From: Siphonodentalium dalli
Taxonomy: Eukaryota; Mollusca; Scaphopoda; Gadilida; Siphonodentaliidae
Direction: 5' to 3'
Assembly (NCBI GenBank): GCA_032622095.1
Contig: CP136067.1
Coordinates: forward strand, 95,034,707-95,098,706
Length of the DNA: 64,000 nt
Positions 23,782 through 34,439 of this stretch are shown one piece after another; position 1 is the stretch's first letter; every line of letters starts with the position of its first letter. Below the pieces are notes generated by a model. The model saw nothing but the letters and a program-made list of their open reading frames with translations. It made no database searches and was not told where the DNA came from. The position numbers and the translations under genes were made by a program.

Positions 23782-23932
23782 ACTATGCACCAGATACTAT
23801 AACGTTACGTTGGCCCATGAGATGCCAGAGTAAAATGTACAGGGGTGAACGGGGAAGAACTTGTCGCCCCTGTGCATGTTAGGCTACTCTGACATTCTTG
23901 CAGCGTTTCGTTATAATATACCCGGTGCACAC

Positions 23933-24220
23933 CAGTGGCGGAGCCAAGGTTCCCATTTAGGGGTGCACATTAATTAGCATAAGTGGGGGATATGTGTGGA
24001 ATATATCATGCATATGATATTCCGAAAGCATATCACGAAGGCCTGATTTGGGGAGCGCATACATGGGAGGGGTCGCCCCCAATCGTTGGTCCGGGGGCTC
24101 CCCTGGGCAGGAACACTGTGAATATTTGAATGCATAGGAGGGATTTCCTGACGTTTACATGACATTTGACATGTTTTTTTGGGGGCGGTCTTCCCTAGGG
24201 CCCCATTGACCCCGCCACTG
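23933..24220. mobile_element. hAT-type MITE segment B in right foldback arm
   Basis: Ends are CAGTGGCGGAGCCAAGG and, inverted, CAGTGGCGGGGTCAATGG. It is the inverted counterpart of segment A but about 95 bp longer. The extra part lies between the shared AATGTCATGTAAACG block and the CCCATTTAGG end. It has since gained sequence, or segment A has lost it. Confidence 0.65.
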
Positions 24221-24510
24221 GATTGTACACTATTTAATAAGCGATAAAACATGATCTTCGGAGAATCGGACCTTCGGAGAATCGGCACTTCGGAGTTATA
24301 GACCTTCTGAATTATGGGCGTTCGGAGTTATAGGCCTTCGGAGTTATGGGCTTTCGGAGTTATGGGTCTTCGGAGTTATGGGATTTCGGAGAATCGGGAC
24401 TTCGGAGTTATGGGCTTTCGGAGAATCGGGGCGTCGGAGAATCTGACCTTCGGATAATCGGACCTTCGGGGTTATGGGTCTTCGGAAACACGCTACGTAA
24501 CCCTTAAAGG

Positions 24511-24700
24511 TACTCAATCCGATTAGATGTCCCCATATCATCATATTCCAACAACAATATTTTTTTGAAATGCCGCTTCTGTTATCAGAATCGAGTAATT
24601 GCTCAACATTAATGCTAACCACAGTCAACTATATTATAAAATTGCCCAAAACCTGTTATTTATCAACATTTTGTTCAACGAAATTTTGCCAGTTTGTCAA
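24511..24700 (+). repeat. Dispersed repeat family A, copy 2
   Basis: This copy is the reverse complement of the copy at 170-362 and begins at TACTCAATCCGATTAGATG. The foldback element sits exactly at this edge, so it may have inserted into or beside an existing family A copy. Confidence 0.6.
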
Positions 24701-25050
24701 ATATCTGACAACAAGAAATTCAATTAATTGAGGAAAAACACCCACTGTCCCGAGTGGTATTGATAAGCTATTGGAGGGTCTTCCACTTCGCATGCAAAAT
24801 AGCAAAATATTATTAATTGATGACTGATGTACATGTACAGTACACACATAGTAATAACAATTAACGTTATGATTTGAAACTAACCATGATAGGATATTGA
24901 CAGTAAGGTGGTATTAACTACTACGAGTGGTATTAGTAATAATAGTACCATTCTAGCATAATATATATGTACATGATGTATGGGAAATATTAAAGGACAA
25001 AACAATAGTTACAATACAATTAGAATTTTTTTTTTTAATTAATCGCAAGA
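24701..25050. other. No recognisable feature
   Basis: AT-rich sequence with a T/A run near 25,027. No gene could be supported. Confidence 0.4.
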
Positions 25051-25054
25051 AGAG

Positions 25055-25520
25055 CTAATTGTGCTTAAGCACAATAAGGGAATCTCTATTGTGCTTAAGC
25101 GCAATAAGGATATATTTAACTGTGCTTAAGCGCAATAATGGAATTTACAAATTGCGCTTATATAATAAAACCCAATAAGGAATCTCTTAATAAGGAATAT
25201 ATTATATATAGTACATAAACTCCCTATAATTCAGGTGGTGTAGTCCATCTCCATGGTACAATGGGTGGAACAAATATAGGATTATTCTACTATTTGCACA
25301 AGGGTGATCTAATGAGAGATATTAATTGCGCTTAAGTGCAATATTGATGTAATTTCGCTTACGTGTAATAAGGAATGTCTTATTACACTTAAGCGCAATA
25401 AGAATATTCCTTATTGCACAGGAATATCACATTGTGCTTAAGCGCAATAAGGTATCTCTAACTGCGCTTAAGCACAATAACTGAAGGAATATTCTTATTG
25501 GGCTTGAGCTCAATTAGAGA
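25055..25520. repeat. Cluster of TTGCGCTTAAGCGCAA palindromes
   Basis: About ten copies of ATTGYGCTTAAGCRCAATAA lie within 465 bp, near 25,058, 25,089, 25,121, 25,152 (partial), 25,324, 25,361, 25,381, 25,432, 25,461 and 25,497. Each is a nearly perfect 16-20-bp palindrome centred on CTTAAG. Spacing is irregular, 20-170 bp, and the spacers share AAGGAATCTCT-like stretches. Irregular spacing and related, AT-rich spacers exclude a CRISPR array. Confidence 0.85.
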
Positions 25521-25971
25521 TTCCTTAAGTTATTGCAGTTAATCGAAATTGTCTATTAAATGTCAAGTTGGTTTCCCATAGAGATCATCAACGATGTCTA
25601 TGCGCAAGGGACCTACGCCAGTCTTCTCTGTTGGGATTCCAATTGTTGGCTTATTAAATATGCACATATGCTTAAGATACAGTCGTGCGCGAAGCGTGCT
25701 CCCGTAGGTCGGGTTTTGTATCCCAGTGAATTAAAATATCATTGAAATAATCGGTCCCCCCCCTTCCAATAAACATCCATATATTGAATATACATGTTTT
25801 TGGAGCAGAATTAGATAGTCCATATTGGACGCCATCATGGAATTTAATTTTTTTATTTCATTTTCACACATAGTTATTAGTTATGTGGACGGCGTTCTTA
25901 TTAAACATCACACCCGTATATTGATTATGTGGATAGAGTTATCATTAAACCTCACATCCTTATATTGGTTA

Positions 25972-26100
25972 CAGTAATGCCCAAAGTAATTGACCACTTA
26001 ACCAGAGCAGAATTATTGGTAATTTTTCAGGATTTAAAATCCTGAAAAATTACCCATAATTCTGCTGTGGTTAAGTGGTCAATTACTTTGGACATTACTG
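25972..26100. mobile_element. Mariner-type palindromic MITE, copy 2
   Basis: The element is a 129-bp almost perfect palindrome with ends CAGTAATGYCCAAAGTAATT and TA on both sides (25,970-25,971 and 26,101-26,102). The inner arm (TTAACCAGAGCAGAATTATT, then TTTTTCAGGATTT) matches the element at 9,147-9,319. There is essentially no loop. The TA target and CAGT ends fit the Tc1/mariner superfamily. Confidence 0.88.
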
Positions 26101-26359
26101 TATGTGGATGGAGTTATCATTACACCTCACATCGTTATATTGGTTAGGTTATGTAGATGTGAGTTATCATTAAACCTCACATCAGTGTGTTGGGGATTTT
26201 GGACCTTGACTTGGGACCTTTGGTTTTTAACGCAACAAATGCGAGTACACCTTATACACAAGTTTCTTGGATAAGATGAGTTTGAAGCCTGCTTACATTT
26301 CGAAATGTTGTCAGTTTTGTATCGTCTGCAGCAGAACTCGGCATGTTGAAGCAAAAGTT

Positions 26360-27215
26360 ACAAGAGATAAAATATGTACGTAACGAGACTATAATACAAA
26401 TGAAAAAATAAATTGAGGGAGGAGTGGGCGATACAGGGAACTAAGGGTTGAACCGATATAAATTTGTAGAGCGATAACGACCAATGTTGACATATCATGC
26501 ATCTCAACTCTACTGTTGCAACACGGCTATAAAATGGGGGGGGGGGGGTTGTAATAATCTTCGTTATCTCTATATAGTGCCAGAATAGTCATTTATGGAC
26601 TTCTATAGTGGTACAATGCAAATTGGAATCAAATGATAAAAATATGTATGTAACACAACTACGGTATACCGATGAAAATAATTTAGGCCGGGTTTAGATG
26701 TTGGGTTGGTTAAATAGACTCGGAGAAAAAGGGGAACGATGAACTGACATAAATTAGTAGAGCGATAGCGATCAATGTTGCCATGTGATGCATCGCGACT
26801 GTACTGTAGCGGCAATGATATAAAATTGGGGGGGGGGGGTCTGAAATTATCTCTTACTCTATAGATGGCACCAGGATTATATAGAAATGAATAGCAATTG
26901 ATATACGTATACCGTATACTATAGTAATACCATAGACATATAAGTAAAATTATCACGTGATAAAATATTACGTAACTTGACTATAGCGATGAAAAAAAAA
27001 AAAATTGGACCGGGATTAGAGGTTCGGTTGGTTATATGTGGATAATTGGATATGGAATTCATACCGATGAGACGATAAAAATTAGTGGAGCAATAAAGAC
27101 CAATGTTGACACTTAGTCAGGCTACATGGGGGTTGATACGATAGACCAAAATAAATTTGTCGGGTGATAATGACCAATGTTGACGTATAAAGTAACGCGA
27201 CTGTACTGTCGCACA
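26360..27215. repeat. Three degenerate tandem units of about 260-320 bp
   Basis: Recurring landmarks appear in order three times: GATAAAATAT.TACGTAAC, an ATGAAAA.AA tract, TAAA.TTAGTAGAGCGATA, GACCAATGTTGACAT, GCGACTGTACTGT, and in the first two units a run of 10-13 G. Units start near 26,365, 26,630 and 26,955. Divergence is high. Confidence 0.7.
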
Positions 27216-27289
27216 ATTATCAGGTAGAACCTGTCAAATATGGACTCTGTTGGCCAATATGGAACAGCTCAGAAAACATTCGCAGGGCC

Positions 27290-27835
27290 CTAAAATTTAT
27301 TATTTAACATGGGATCTGCCATTAAAATTGATTTATGTCGATAAAATTCTTATTTTTCAAAATTTTAAGCTGAGACTTGGTGTGTCTGTGTGGAATACTT
27401 ATATATTCCTAAAATGACAGGGTACAGCACGTAATTATTTTTTAGATGGAAGAAATTAATTTTTTTCGATGATAAATTTTAACATGGGATTTGCTATTCA
27501 AATCGATTTATGTCGATAAAACTCTTATTTTTCAAAATTTTAAGCTGAGACTTGGTGTGTTAGCGTGGAATACCTATATATTCCTAAAATGACAGGGTAC
27601 AGCACGTAATTATTTTTTAGAGGGAAGAAATTATTTTTTTTCAATGATAAATTTTAACACGGGATTTTCCCATTCAAATCGATTTATGTCGATAAAACTG
27701 TTATTTTTCAAAATTTTAAGCTGAGACTGAGGTATGTCTGCGTGGAATACTTATATATTCCTAAAATGACAGGGTCCAGCACGTAATTATCTTTTAGATG
27801 GAAGAAATTGATTTGTTTCCATGATAAAAATCGAG
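27290..27835 (+). repeat. Three tandem units of about 175 bp
   Basis: TTTAACATGGGAT, GATTTATGTCGATAAAA, TCAAAATTTTAAGCTGAGAC and ATTCCTAAAATGACAGGGT recur in order at a spacing of about 175 bp, beginning near 27,306, 27,480 and 27,656. The copies are 90 percent or more alike by eye. Confidence 0.9.
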
Positions 27836-28654
27836 CGTGTACTGTGCCGCAGGCAGAGTGCGCTCAAAATGTAAACAACTTTCTCAAGTGTCGTTTTGGT
27901 CAACATATCGCTTTCTCGACGGGGAGATCTGATCCGAATAATAGCTAAGATGTATTTAGATAGAATTATTGAAAGAATTTGACCGATTATTGTGCATTTT
28001 GACTCGAGAATCGAGTGGAGAATACGTTTAGTCAAACACGCGAATTCTGCCAATTGCAGTTGCAGACGAGCGCTGTCAGAATCAGATAATACAGATTGAC
28101 AACAAATGCAGGCCTGAAACTCACCTTTTTGGGAGGTAAATCCCACTTATTAGATATCAAAACAATCCTTCCTAAGCACATTCCACAAGTTGCTAATATC
28201 TTAGGACACAGTAGCAGTCAAAATGAATGAATTTAAATCACGATTCCGAGACGAAGCGAGACATGTACTGTGTACGATTTTTGACTCATTTTGAGTCGCC
28301 TTGTTTTCGATGACGTCATTTGCGTTGCCCAACAACCTTAACCCTTTCCAATTCCAGCGGCATTTCAATTGGTTGAAATTAAAAATTTCTCAAGTTCTAG
28401 CTCAACCTGAATCTAGTTACCCAATTGGTAGAATTACTTTAGCAGTACAATTTAGTTTTATCAATTATAACTATAATTTTATTGACGATATGAGCTCAAC
28501 ATCATAATATGAAACTGTTTATGGCGGTGTTATCCAAACGTGTGCTTTGATAATGGTTATAATTTTATTTTGCGATCAAACGTCAGTGCAGCTCAGCAGA
28601 AACGCATAGGCACTATTTCAATTCAGCAGAAACGCATGAGTCCTACGATAATAG

Positions 28655-28697
28655 TACACCCACTGAACGCGCTTCGCGCGTTGGTCAGTGGGTGAAA
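28655..28697. repeat. Short hairpin CACCCACTGAACGCGC
   Basis: CACCCACTGAACGCGCTTCG is followed by its near-complement CGCGTTGGTCAGTGGGTG, giving a stem of about 18 bp. The surrounding stretch (28,200-29,260) has no other supportable feature. A small ORF at 28,301-28,507 has no recognisable homology. Confidence 0.65.
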
Positions 28698-29315
28698 AAA
28701 GCAACTTGATGCACATCGCTTCTACCGTGTCGACTTTGTTTCGATTTGGTAGTAACAAATCAGAAGTGATGCACATCAGCGAGCTCACAACCTTATGTCG
28801 GATTCCCTAAACCCAAAGGGGTGAAGCCGAAATCGCATTGAAATCAAATCGCGGACATGAAGGTACTTTAACGATGGCGTCGTGGTTGATATCAGGTCCA
28901 AATTCAGGAACCCCTCTTCCTCATCAGCATAACGTCTATCTGGTCATCCATGCTAACAACGAACTGTATTTCCACCACATATGACCTGGCATTCATACCT
29001 GTATGATTTCCACAATATATCACGATAATCCCGGGTCGTACGTTGTGACTGGTCGAATTATTGACAATATTAACAGGTCATGAGTATCGCAATGTTGCAA
29101 ATGAGACGATAAGTGAAGTATTAAGGGACTGTATACCAAGCACACGCTTTGAGTTGTAAGTAAAAGTGGTACGAAATAATGATCGTACGTGTTCGTCAAA
29201 ACTCTTACGCGTAATCGTTTTGCGAAAGGACTTTTCGGCCATACGGATAGACTTACGAATAGCTATCCGTATTTGTAATCGTAAACGTGAGGATGCGAAA
29301 GGTCTCTATTGTGGA

Positions 29316-30201
29316 AGCTGCTTTCATATAAATACGTTTAACGCGTGCAATTTACGGATGCGTTAGGGGGACATAAGACGCATTGTTTCAAACAATAGAA
29401 TCAGCACTGGACCATTCACATAACTGCGTAAAAAGACGTCCGCTAATTTTAGCGGACGACTTTATGCTGCTTTCACATAAATGCGTTTAACGCATGCGTT
29501 TATGTTACGCACGGCGCGTACACGTTTCACATAATTGCGTTTAACTATCCGTCAACTGTATACATGGTAGTGCATGGTAGTACCATGGTAGTACCTGGTA
29601 GTACATTATAGTACCATGGTAGTACAATGGTAAATATCACTTTACCGTGGTAGTACCATGGTAGTATCATACTACAGCATGGTAGTACAATGGTAGTACC
29701 AACTGTAACATGGTAGAGTACCTTGTAGTACAGTGCCATAGTATAATACTTGGTATATACCGATTTAAGGTGGTATCATCATGATAGTATACCATGGTAG
29801 TACCATACTGTCATGGTATTACCACATTACCATGGTAGTATCATGGTAGAGCACCCTAGTAAAGTTCCATGGTACCATGATATTAAATATCACTTATCGT
29901 ACCATGTTAGTACCACGGTAGTACCATGATAGTACCACAGTGGTATCACTGTAGTACCATGGTACTACCATGGTAGTGTAGTACCATGGTAGTGCAATGT
30001 GTCTTTTTATTTGGGAGTCTTGATCTCGTCCCATGAATTTGTGCATTTCTGGGCATCACGCAATGCGTTCACGCATCAATTTAAAATTAGCGGACGTCTT
30101 TTTACGCAGTTATGTGAAAGGTCCATTGCTGACTCTATTGTTTGAACAATGCGTCATGTCCGCCAAACGCATCCGTTAAACGCATTTATGTGAAAGCAGC
30201 T
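29316..30201. mobile_element. Harbinger-like inverted-repeat element
   Basis: Ends are AGCTGCTTTCATATAAATAC on the left and, inverted, AGCTGCTTTCACATAAATGC on the right. Arms of about 115-135 bp also share GACGCATTGTTT, AACAATAGA.TCAG, GGACC and AACTGCGTAAAAAGACGTCC. Between the arms lies the CATGGTAGTAC microsatellite (29,560-30,000). The neighbouring element at 30,547-30,858 has similar ends (AGCCGCTTTCACACATG) and a readable TAA duplication, so a PIF/Harbinger origin is inferred. A second GCTGCTTTCACATAAATGCG start lies inside at about 29,466, which indicates nesting. Confidence 0.65.
29560..30000. repeat. CATGGTAGTAC palindromic microsatellite
   Basis: Imperfect units of GTAGTACCATG/CATGGTAGTAC, about 11 bp long, occupy about 440 bp. 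The motif is self-complementary around CCATGG. Related tracts in the other orientation mix lie at 30,300-30,480 and 31,835-31,920. Confidence 0.85.
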
Positions 30202-30299
30202 TTACTAAACAGTCAGTAAATTCGTGCGTGAACACATAACGTAATGGCAAGAAATGCACAAATTCATGGGACGAGATCAGGACTGCCATATAAAAAACC

Positions 30300-30480
30300 C
30301 CAACTACCGTGGTACTATCATGGTACTACCAATGTAATGTCGTTCCAACATGGTACTACCAAGGTCAAGTGATATTTACCATGGTACTGGGGTATTATAC
30401 CATGATACTACCGTGGTAGTATGGTACTGTACACATTGATAGTATGGTAAGTACCATGGTACCACCATGATACTATAGCA
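30300..30480. repeat. Second GTACCATGGTA tract
   Basis: Degenerate repeats of CCATGGTACTACCAAGG and TACCATGATACTACC continue the same palindromic microsatellite on the far side of the right arm of the 29.3-30.2 kb element. Confidence 0.75.
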
Positions 30481-30546
30481 CGTTAAAATGATATCTACCA
30501 AGCGTTTACCAACCATTAATGCGTTTATATGGTATTCAATATCTAA

Positions 30547-30858
30547 AGCCGCTTTCACACATGTCCGTTTCTCGGATGCGCTTCCTTGCGTTTCTAATAT
30601 TTTAACGCATCCGGAAAACGCATCGGTCGAAAAAGTGAAGCTAGCCACACATGCTTGTGTATGCTTTTCTAGAAACGCAGGCGAAACGAAGCATTTCAAG
30701 TCCGATACATGAAAAAAAAGAAACGCAACCGGAAAACGCACATGTGTGAAAGATCCAGTGATATTATCACTGTTTTGACCGATGCGTTTTCCGGATGCGT
30801 TAAAATATTAGAAACGCAAGGAAACGCATCGGAGAAACGGACATGTGTGAAAGCGGCT
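30547..30858. mobile_element. Harbinger-type MITE with TAA target duplication
   Basis: The element is 312 bp with inverted repeats of about 87 bp starting AGCCGCTTTCACACATGTCC and including AACGCATCCGGAAAACGCAT. TAA lies directly outside both ends (30,544-30,546 and 30,859-30,861). A 3-bp TWA target is typical of PIF/Harbinger. The arms are near-identical, so the copy is fairly young. Open frames across it on both strands are mirror images and are not genes. Confidence 0.85.
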
Positions 30859-30861
30859 TAA

Positions 30862-31834
30862 ACACAACGTTTTAGTTTTTGATGGAATGCGTGTTTGCGT
30901 TTAAATCTATATGTTAAAGACTAACTTAAAGTTTGCCGTATTAAAGGCTATTATATATTTCCTGTAACTATCGGCAGTGTATATATGTGCACATGAAGAC
31001 CATATACACGTCTTATTCAACTATAGGCTATGCCGTCAACGTCAAGTTGAAGCCTTTTATTACGATTTAATACGTGTATATGGTTAAGATAGCATTGAAG
31101 TGTTTAACAAAATTCCTGTATTAAGTATAAATAAAATTATCACAAATATGCATTATGCCCGCTTCAGCTGGTGGATAGTGAACTTCTATGTTGATATGTG
31201 TCGTGTGTGTTTCCAAAACAGCATGTAACAGTGATAAGTTCCATAAGCATAGTATTTAACCTGCATAAACACAACGTTTAGAATCTGCTTAGAACCATAT
31301 ATCAATAATCATATGTTTAGATCCGGTACGAAATATCGCATGCAAGTACAAAACTCACATAATTTGTTCGAAACGCGATTTGAAGAACGAATTGTTCGCA
31401 GTTTTTACTGTTACTTTTATCCATAAATGCATACATTCATCTGGTAATACTGGAATAATGTTGAAACTGGATAATTTCCGACTCGACGTGGACATGGCGA
31501 TAATGATCGGTAATCGATGAAATATGTGATTATTCATGCGTAATTAAACTCTAACACGCCATAAACGTGCTCATGACTTGTGTTTATTAGCTAAACACAT
31601 GGCTCCACGCGTTTGTAACATAAACGTTGTGTTTATTTGTTGTGTTTATTTTCTAAACACATCGGCCGTTTAAGTTATAAACATATTTGCCTAAACATGT
31701 GGAAGTGTTTGTAACCTAAACGTTGGCTTTATCCTTAATACATGTGTTTATGTATTAAAGGTCGACACGCGTAATTAAATTCTAACATAAGGTTTATAAC
31801 ATGTCACAAATCAAAACACTTGTTTTTACAGTGT
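30862..31834. other. No gene; scattered GTGTTTA/TAAACAC motifs
   Basis: Between 31,560 and 31,830 the motifs TGTGTTTATT and CTAAACACATG recur in both orientations about six times and look like decayed short hairpins. The rest shows nothing supportable. Confidence 0.4.
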
Positions 31835-31920
31835 AGTTGGTACTACCATTGTACCATGGTAGTACCATACTACCATGGTACTACCACGGTAAAGTGATAT
31901 TTACCATGGTGCCATGGGAG
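31835..31920. repeat. Third CCATGGTAGTACC tract
   Basis: About seven units of the same 11-bp palindromic motif seen at 29,560-30,000. Confidence 0.75.
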
Positions 31921-32109
31921 TGTACTATTGTATAGTTGATGCCGTTGTTTTTAGACTATTAGACTAGATTATTCTACTGTATATATGTAGACCAAGTCTT
32001 CTCGGTCCACGACAGCTTGGGATATTAACTCTAAAACAAGGTTACATCTTTTGACGATTCCATTTGAACAAGGAAATGGAGCTAAATGTATTGCATGAGT
32101 GTCAAACGC

Positions 32110-32372
32110 TTGCGTTATAGTGACAGTCAACGGATAGTTAAACGTAATTATGTGAAATGTGTACGCGCCACGCGTAACCTAAACGCATGCGTTAAACGCA
32201 TTTATGTGAAATGTGTACGCGCCACGCGTAACCCAAACGCATGCGTTAAACGCATTTATGTGAAATGTGTACGCGTCATGCGTAACCTAAACGCATGCGT
32301 CAAACGCATTTATGTGAAATGTGTACGCGCCACGCGTAACCTAAACGCATGCGTTAAACGCATTATGTGAAA
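32110..32372 (+). repeat. 54-bp tandem repeat, about 4.5 copies
   Basis: The unit contains ATGTGTACGCGCCACGCGTA and AACGCATGCGTTAAACGCAT and repeats with few changes at a 54-bp spacing. Because 54 is divisible by three, it yields a repetitive 94-codon ORF that is not considered a gene. The unit is the inverse of the segment at about 29,466-29,560, the subterminal part of the Harbinger-like element. It therefore seems to have been amplified from a transposon end. Confidence 0.88.
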
Positions 32373-33650
32373 CTAGTTATTGCAATGTATAACTATTTAT
32401 CACTATTTAATGCATGATCAAGTCTGGTATTTACATTTATAATACATACATCTCCATTCACATATATGCGTCAACGAGTCAAGGTCATCGTCTTATTACC
32501 AGGCCTGTATATTGTAGCATTGCGCGAATATAGTTACTATTTATGGAAGAGGTTATTTCTCGGCAAAGCGGAAATGGCCGAGTCGTTGAGAATGAGTACA
32601 ATATATAGAATGAGACAACTCTATTATGTCTATTGGTCATTCTGCGCTGATCCACAAAGTATTGGTATCCTTGTGAATGGTACACACGTATTGATTTCCA
32701 TTATGATAAACCATGACAGGCGTGCACAAGCAGCCTCAATGCGACCAGTTATACACTTATTTGGCTTAAATCAAATTAAAACCTTTCCGCCCTTGCAAAG
32801 CTCTGCTTGAATACCGTTGATCGGTCATTTGGTTAGGCCAAAGAAAATTAAATGTTTGGTTTGGGTTACAAGCCGAAAAAAAAAAAATATTTCACCCAAC
32901 TATTACTAAGAAATCTGAGATGCTTAAATGTGTTTTTTTTCTTGAAAACCATGAAATAAACTTTAGGGTAGGGGGTTTAAAATAGGGTCGGTAGGGAAAC
33001 CCAAACCACAAATATTTTTTTCTTTGGTCTTAGCATACTATTGGATTATTCCTCTTCGTTACAAGTTTTACAAGTTATAGTAGTAACACCGATTATTTCC
33101 ATGCATGCGCACACATAAAGAGCATTTATTATTTCCCCGACCCCCGGGTGAGGCTCGGGGCATATAGTGGAGGACTACGTCCATCCGTTCGTCCATAAGA
33201 ACATCCTGTAACTCCGGTGTGAATTAGCATATTTTGTTGTCCTTTGGTAGAGTGATAGCGTATCTTGGGTGAAAGGACGGCAAAATATGCTACGGGTTTC
33301 GTTGATATATATTTTTACTGGGGCTATACAGCGTAATTTTATAATATTATCAGACATTCTAAGATACTAATATTATAATTGACCACTGACAGTAGTCAGA
33401 CTGAGCTAATATTATTGCTCGGTATGTATATTATCAGGACATACTTCAACATTTCCTCCGACATATCGTGTATCGGTATCGTGTCTGCTGTGCTTGGAAT
33501 ATTGTGAATTTATGTCCTCAAAAATCATCAGATTTGGTGATGCTTTATAGTCCGGGAGCTAATAGGGGTACCCTTGCACCCCCTGGGACTTAACATTACC
33601 CCACTGAATTTGTTCCTTATTATGTCCTTCAACTTTTAAGCAATGTTAAC
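32373..33650. other. No recognisable gene
   Basis: A 114-codon frame at 32,466-32,810 has no recognisable domain and is overlapped by an antisense frame. Around 33,134-33,330 a moderately GC-rich segment with CCATCCGTTCGTCCATAAGA resembles a common short dispersed repeat, but I cannot assign it. Confidence 0.35.
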
Positions 33651-34260
33651 AAGAAAAAAAAGTGCCGTGTAGACTCCGGACACGATGGCGTCCATCATGG
33701 CCGCCGTTTTTCAGACCAGACCCTAAGTCAGTTTTATGCAAATTATAGTGGAAAATCTTGTAAAATGTATACAAATGTATATATTTGTGCGAAGCTAAGA
33801 CATAGTGACACTTTTTTGGGGCAAAATTGAAACTCACCATCCAAGATGGCCGCCAAAATGGCCACCGGAAGTTGAAAATATGACGTTTTGTTTTACAAAT
33901 ATTTTCTAGATCAGTTCATGCTGTTTGGTTGTCTGTTTGCTGTTTGGTTGAGTAATATGACTTTATTTTGTGTTTTGTATATTAACTGATCATTGGAGCA
34001 ATTGAATATGCAATTATTGGGGCCCTAGCCCCTTCTGATCCCTCAAAAATTCGATTTTACAGAACGCGGTATAAAATTTAACAAAAAATCACAATTGGGA
34101 TTCTTGTCATATTTCAACAAGAAACGAACATAACTTTATAATGTAAGTGAGGCATATCATTACCTATGAATATTCCAACTCACTGGAACCAAAATTCTTA
34201 CTTTGGCTCAAAATGCTGCCAAAATGGCCGCCAACATATGGAAAATGGTAAAAATTACCC
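33651..34260. repeat. Stretch with recurring AAGATGGCCGCCAAAATGGC motif
   Basis: ATGGCGTCCATCATGGCCGCC (about 33,683), CCAAGATGGCCGCCAAAATG (about 33,841) and GCCAAAATGGCCGCCAAC (about 34,213) recur at loose spacing. Similar motifs are at 58,995-59,030 and, inverted, at about 62,100, 62,320, 62,635 and 62,795. The motif seems to mark a dispersed repeat family. Confidence 0.5.
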
Positions 34261-34439
34261 CAGCATGTCCTGCAATCACTTACAAGTTGTGGTTGATGTA
34301 TAAAATTGGCTATTCTGTTTTCTATACATTGAATACTAACATGCCTGATGCACCATGGTTAATTGTTACTATCTTATCGTGTTATAAGTTACAACTAACA
34401 TCATGTTTTCATTATCCATCCATTTATTTCTGAAAAATC

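Larger units (their letters stand above)
23281..24502. mobile_element. Foldback element with minisatellite arms
   Basis: The outer arms (about 23,281-23,555 and 24,245-24,502) are inverted arrays built from CCCATAACTCCGAAG and CCGATTCTCCGAAGG units. Inside them come matching linkers (GTTTACTAAATAGTGTACA and its inverse), then a hAT-type segment in each arm, then inner arms of about 65 bp (for example AGAGTA, GTACAGGGG), and a short central loop near 23,865. The whole is a 1.2-kb imperfect palindrome. Foldback elements with tandemly repeated inverted termini are a known class. No transposase is present. ORFs here are by-products of the minisatellite. Confidence 0.8.

Noticed and set aside
25055-25520. 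CRISPR-like repeated palindromes
   Set aside because: Spacing is irregular, spacers are related to each other, no cas genes are present, and the context is eukaryotic.
22870-29740. Possible telomere-like, G-quadruplex or CRISPR meaning for the CCGAAGG and CATGGTAGTAC tandem repeats
   Set aside because: Units are too irregular, both tracts lie inside inverted-repeat transposon structures, and that explains them better.
32086-32370. 94-codon ORF with an 18-residue repeat
   Set aside because: It is a 54-bp tandem repeat derived from a transposon end, not a repeat protein.
32466-32810. 114-codon ORF with a hydrophobic start
   Set aside because: No recognisable domain, overlapped by an antisense ORF, composition like flanking non-coding sequence.
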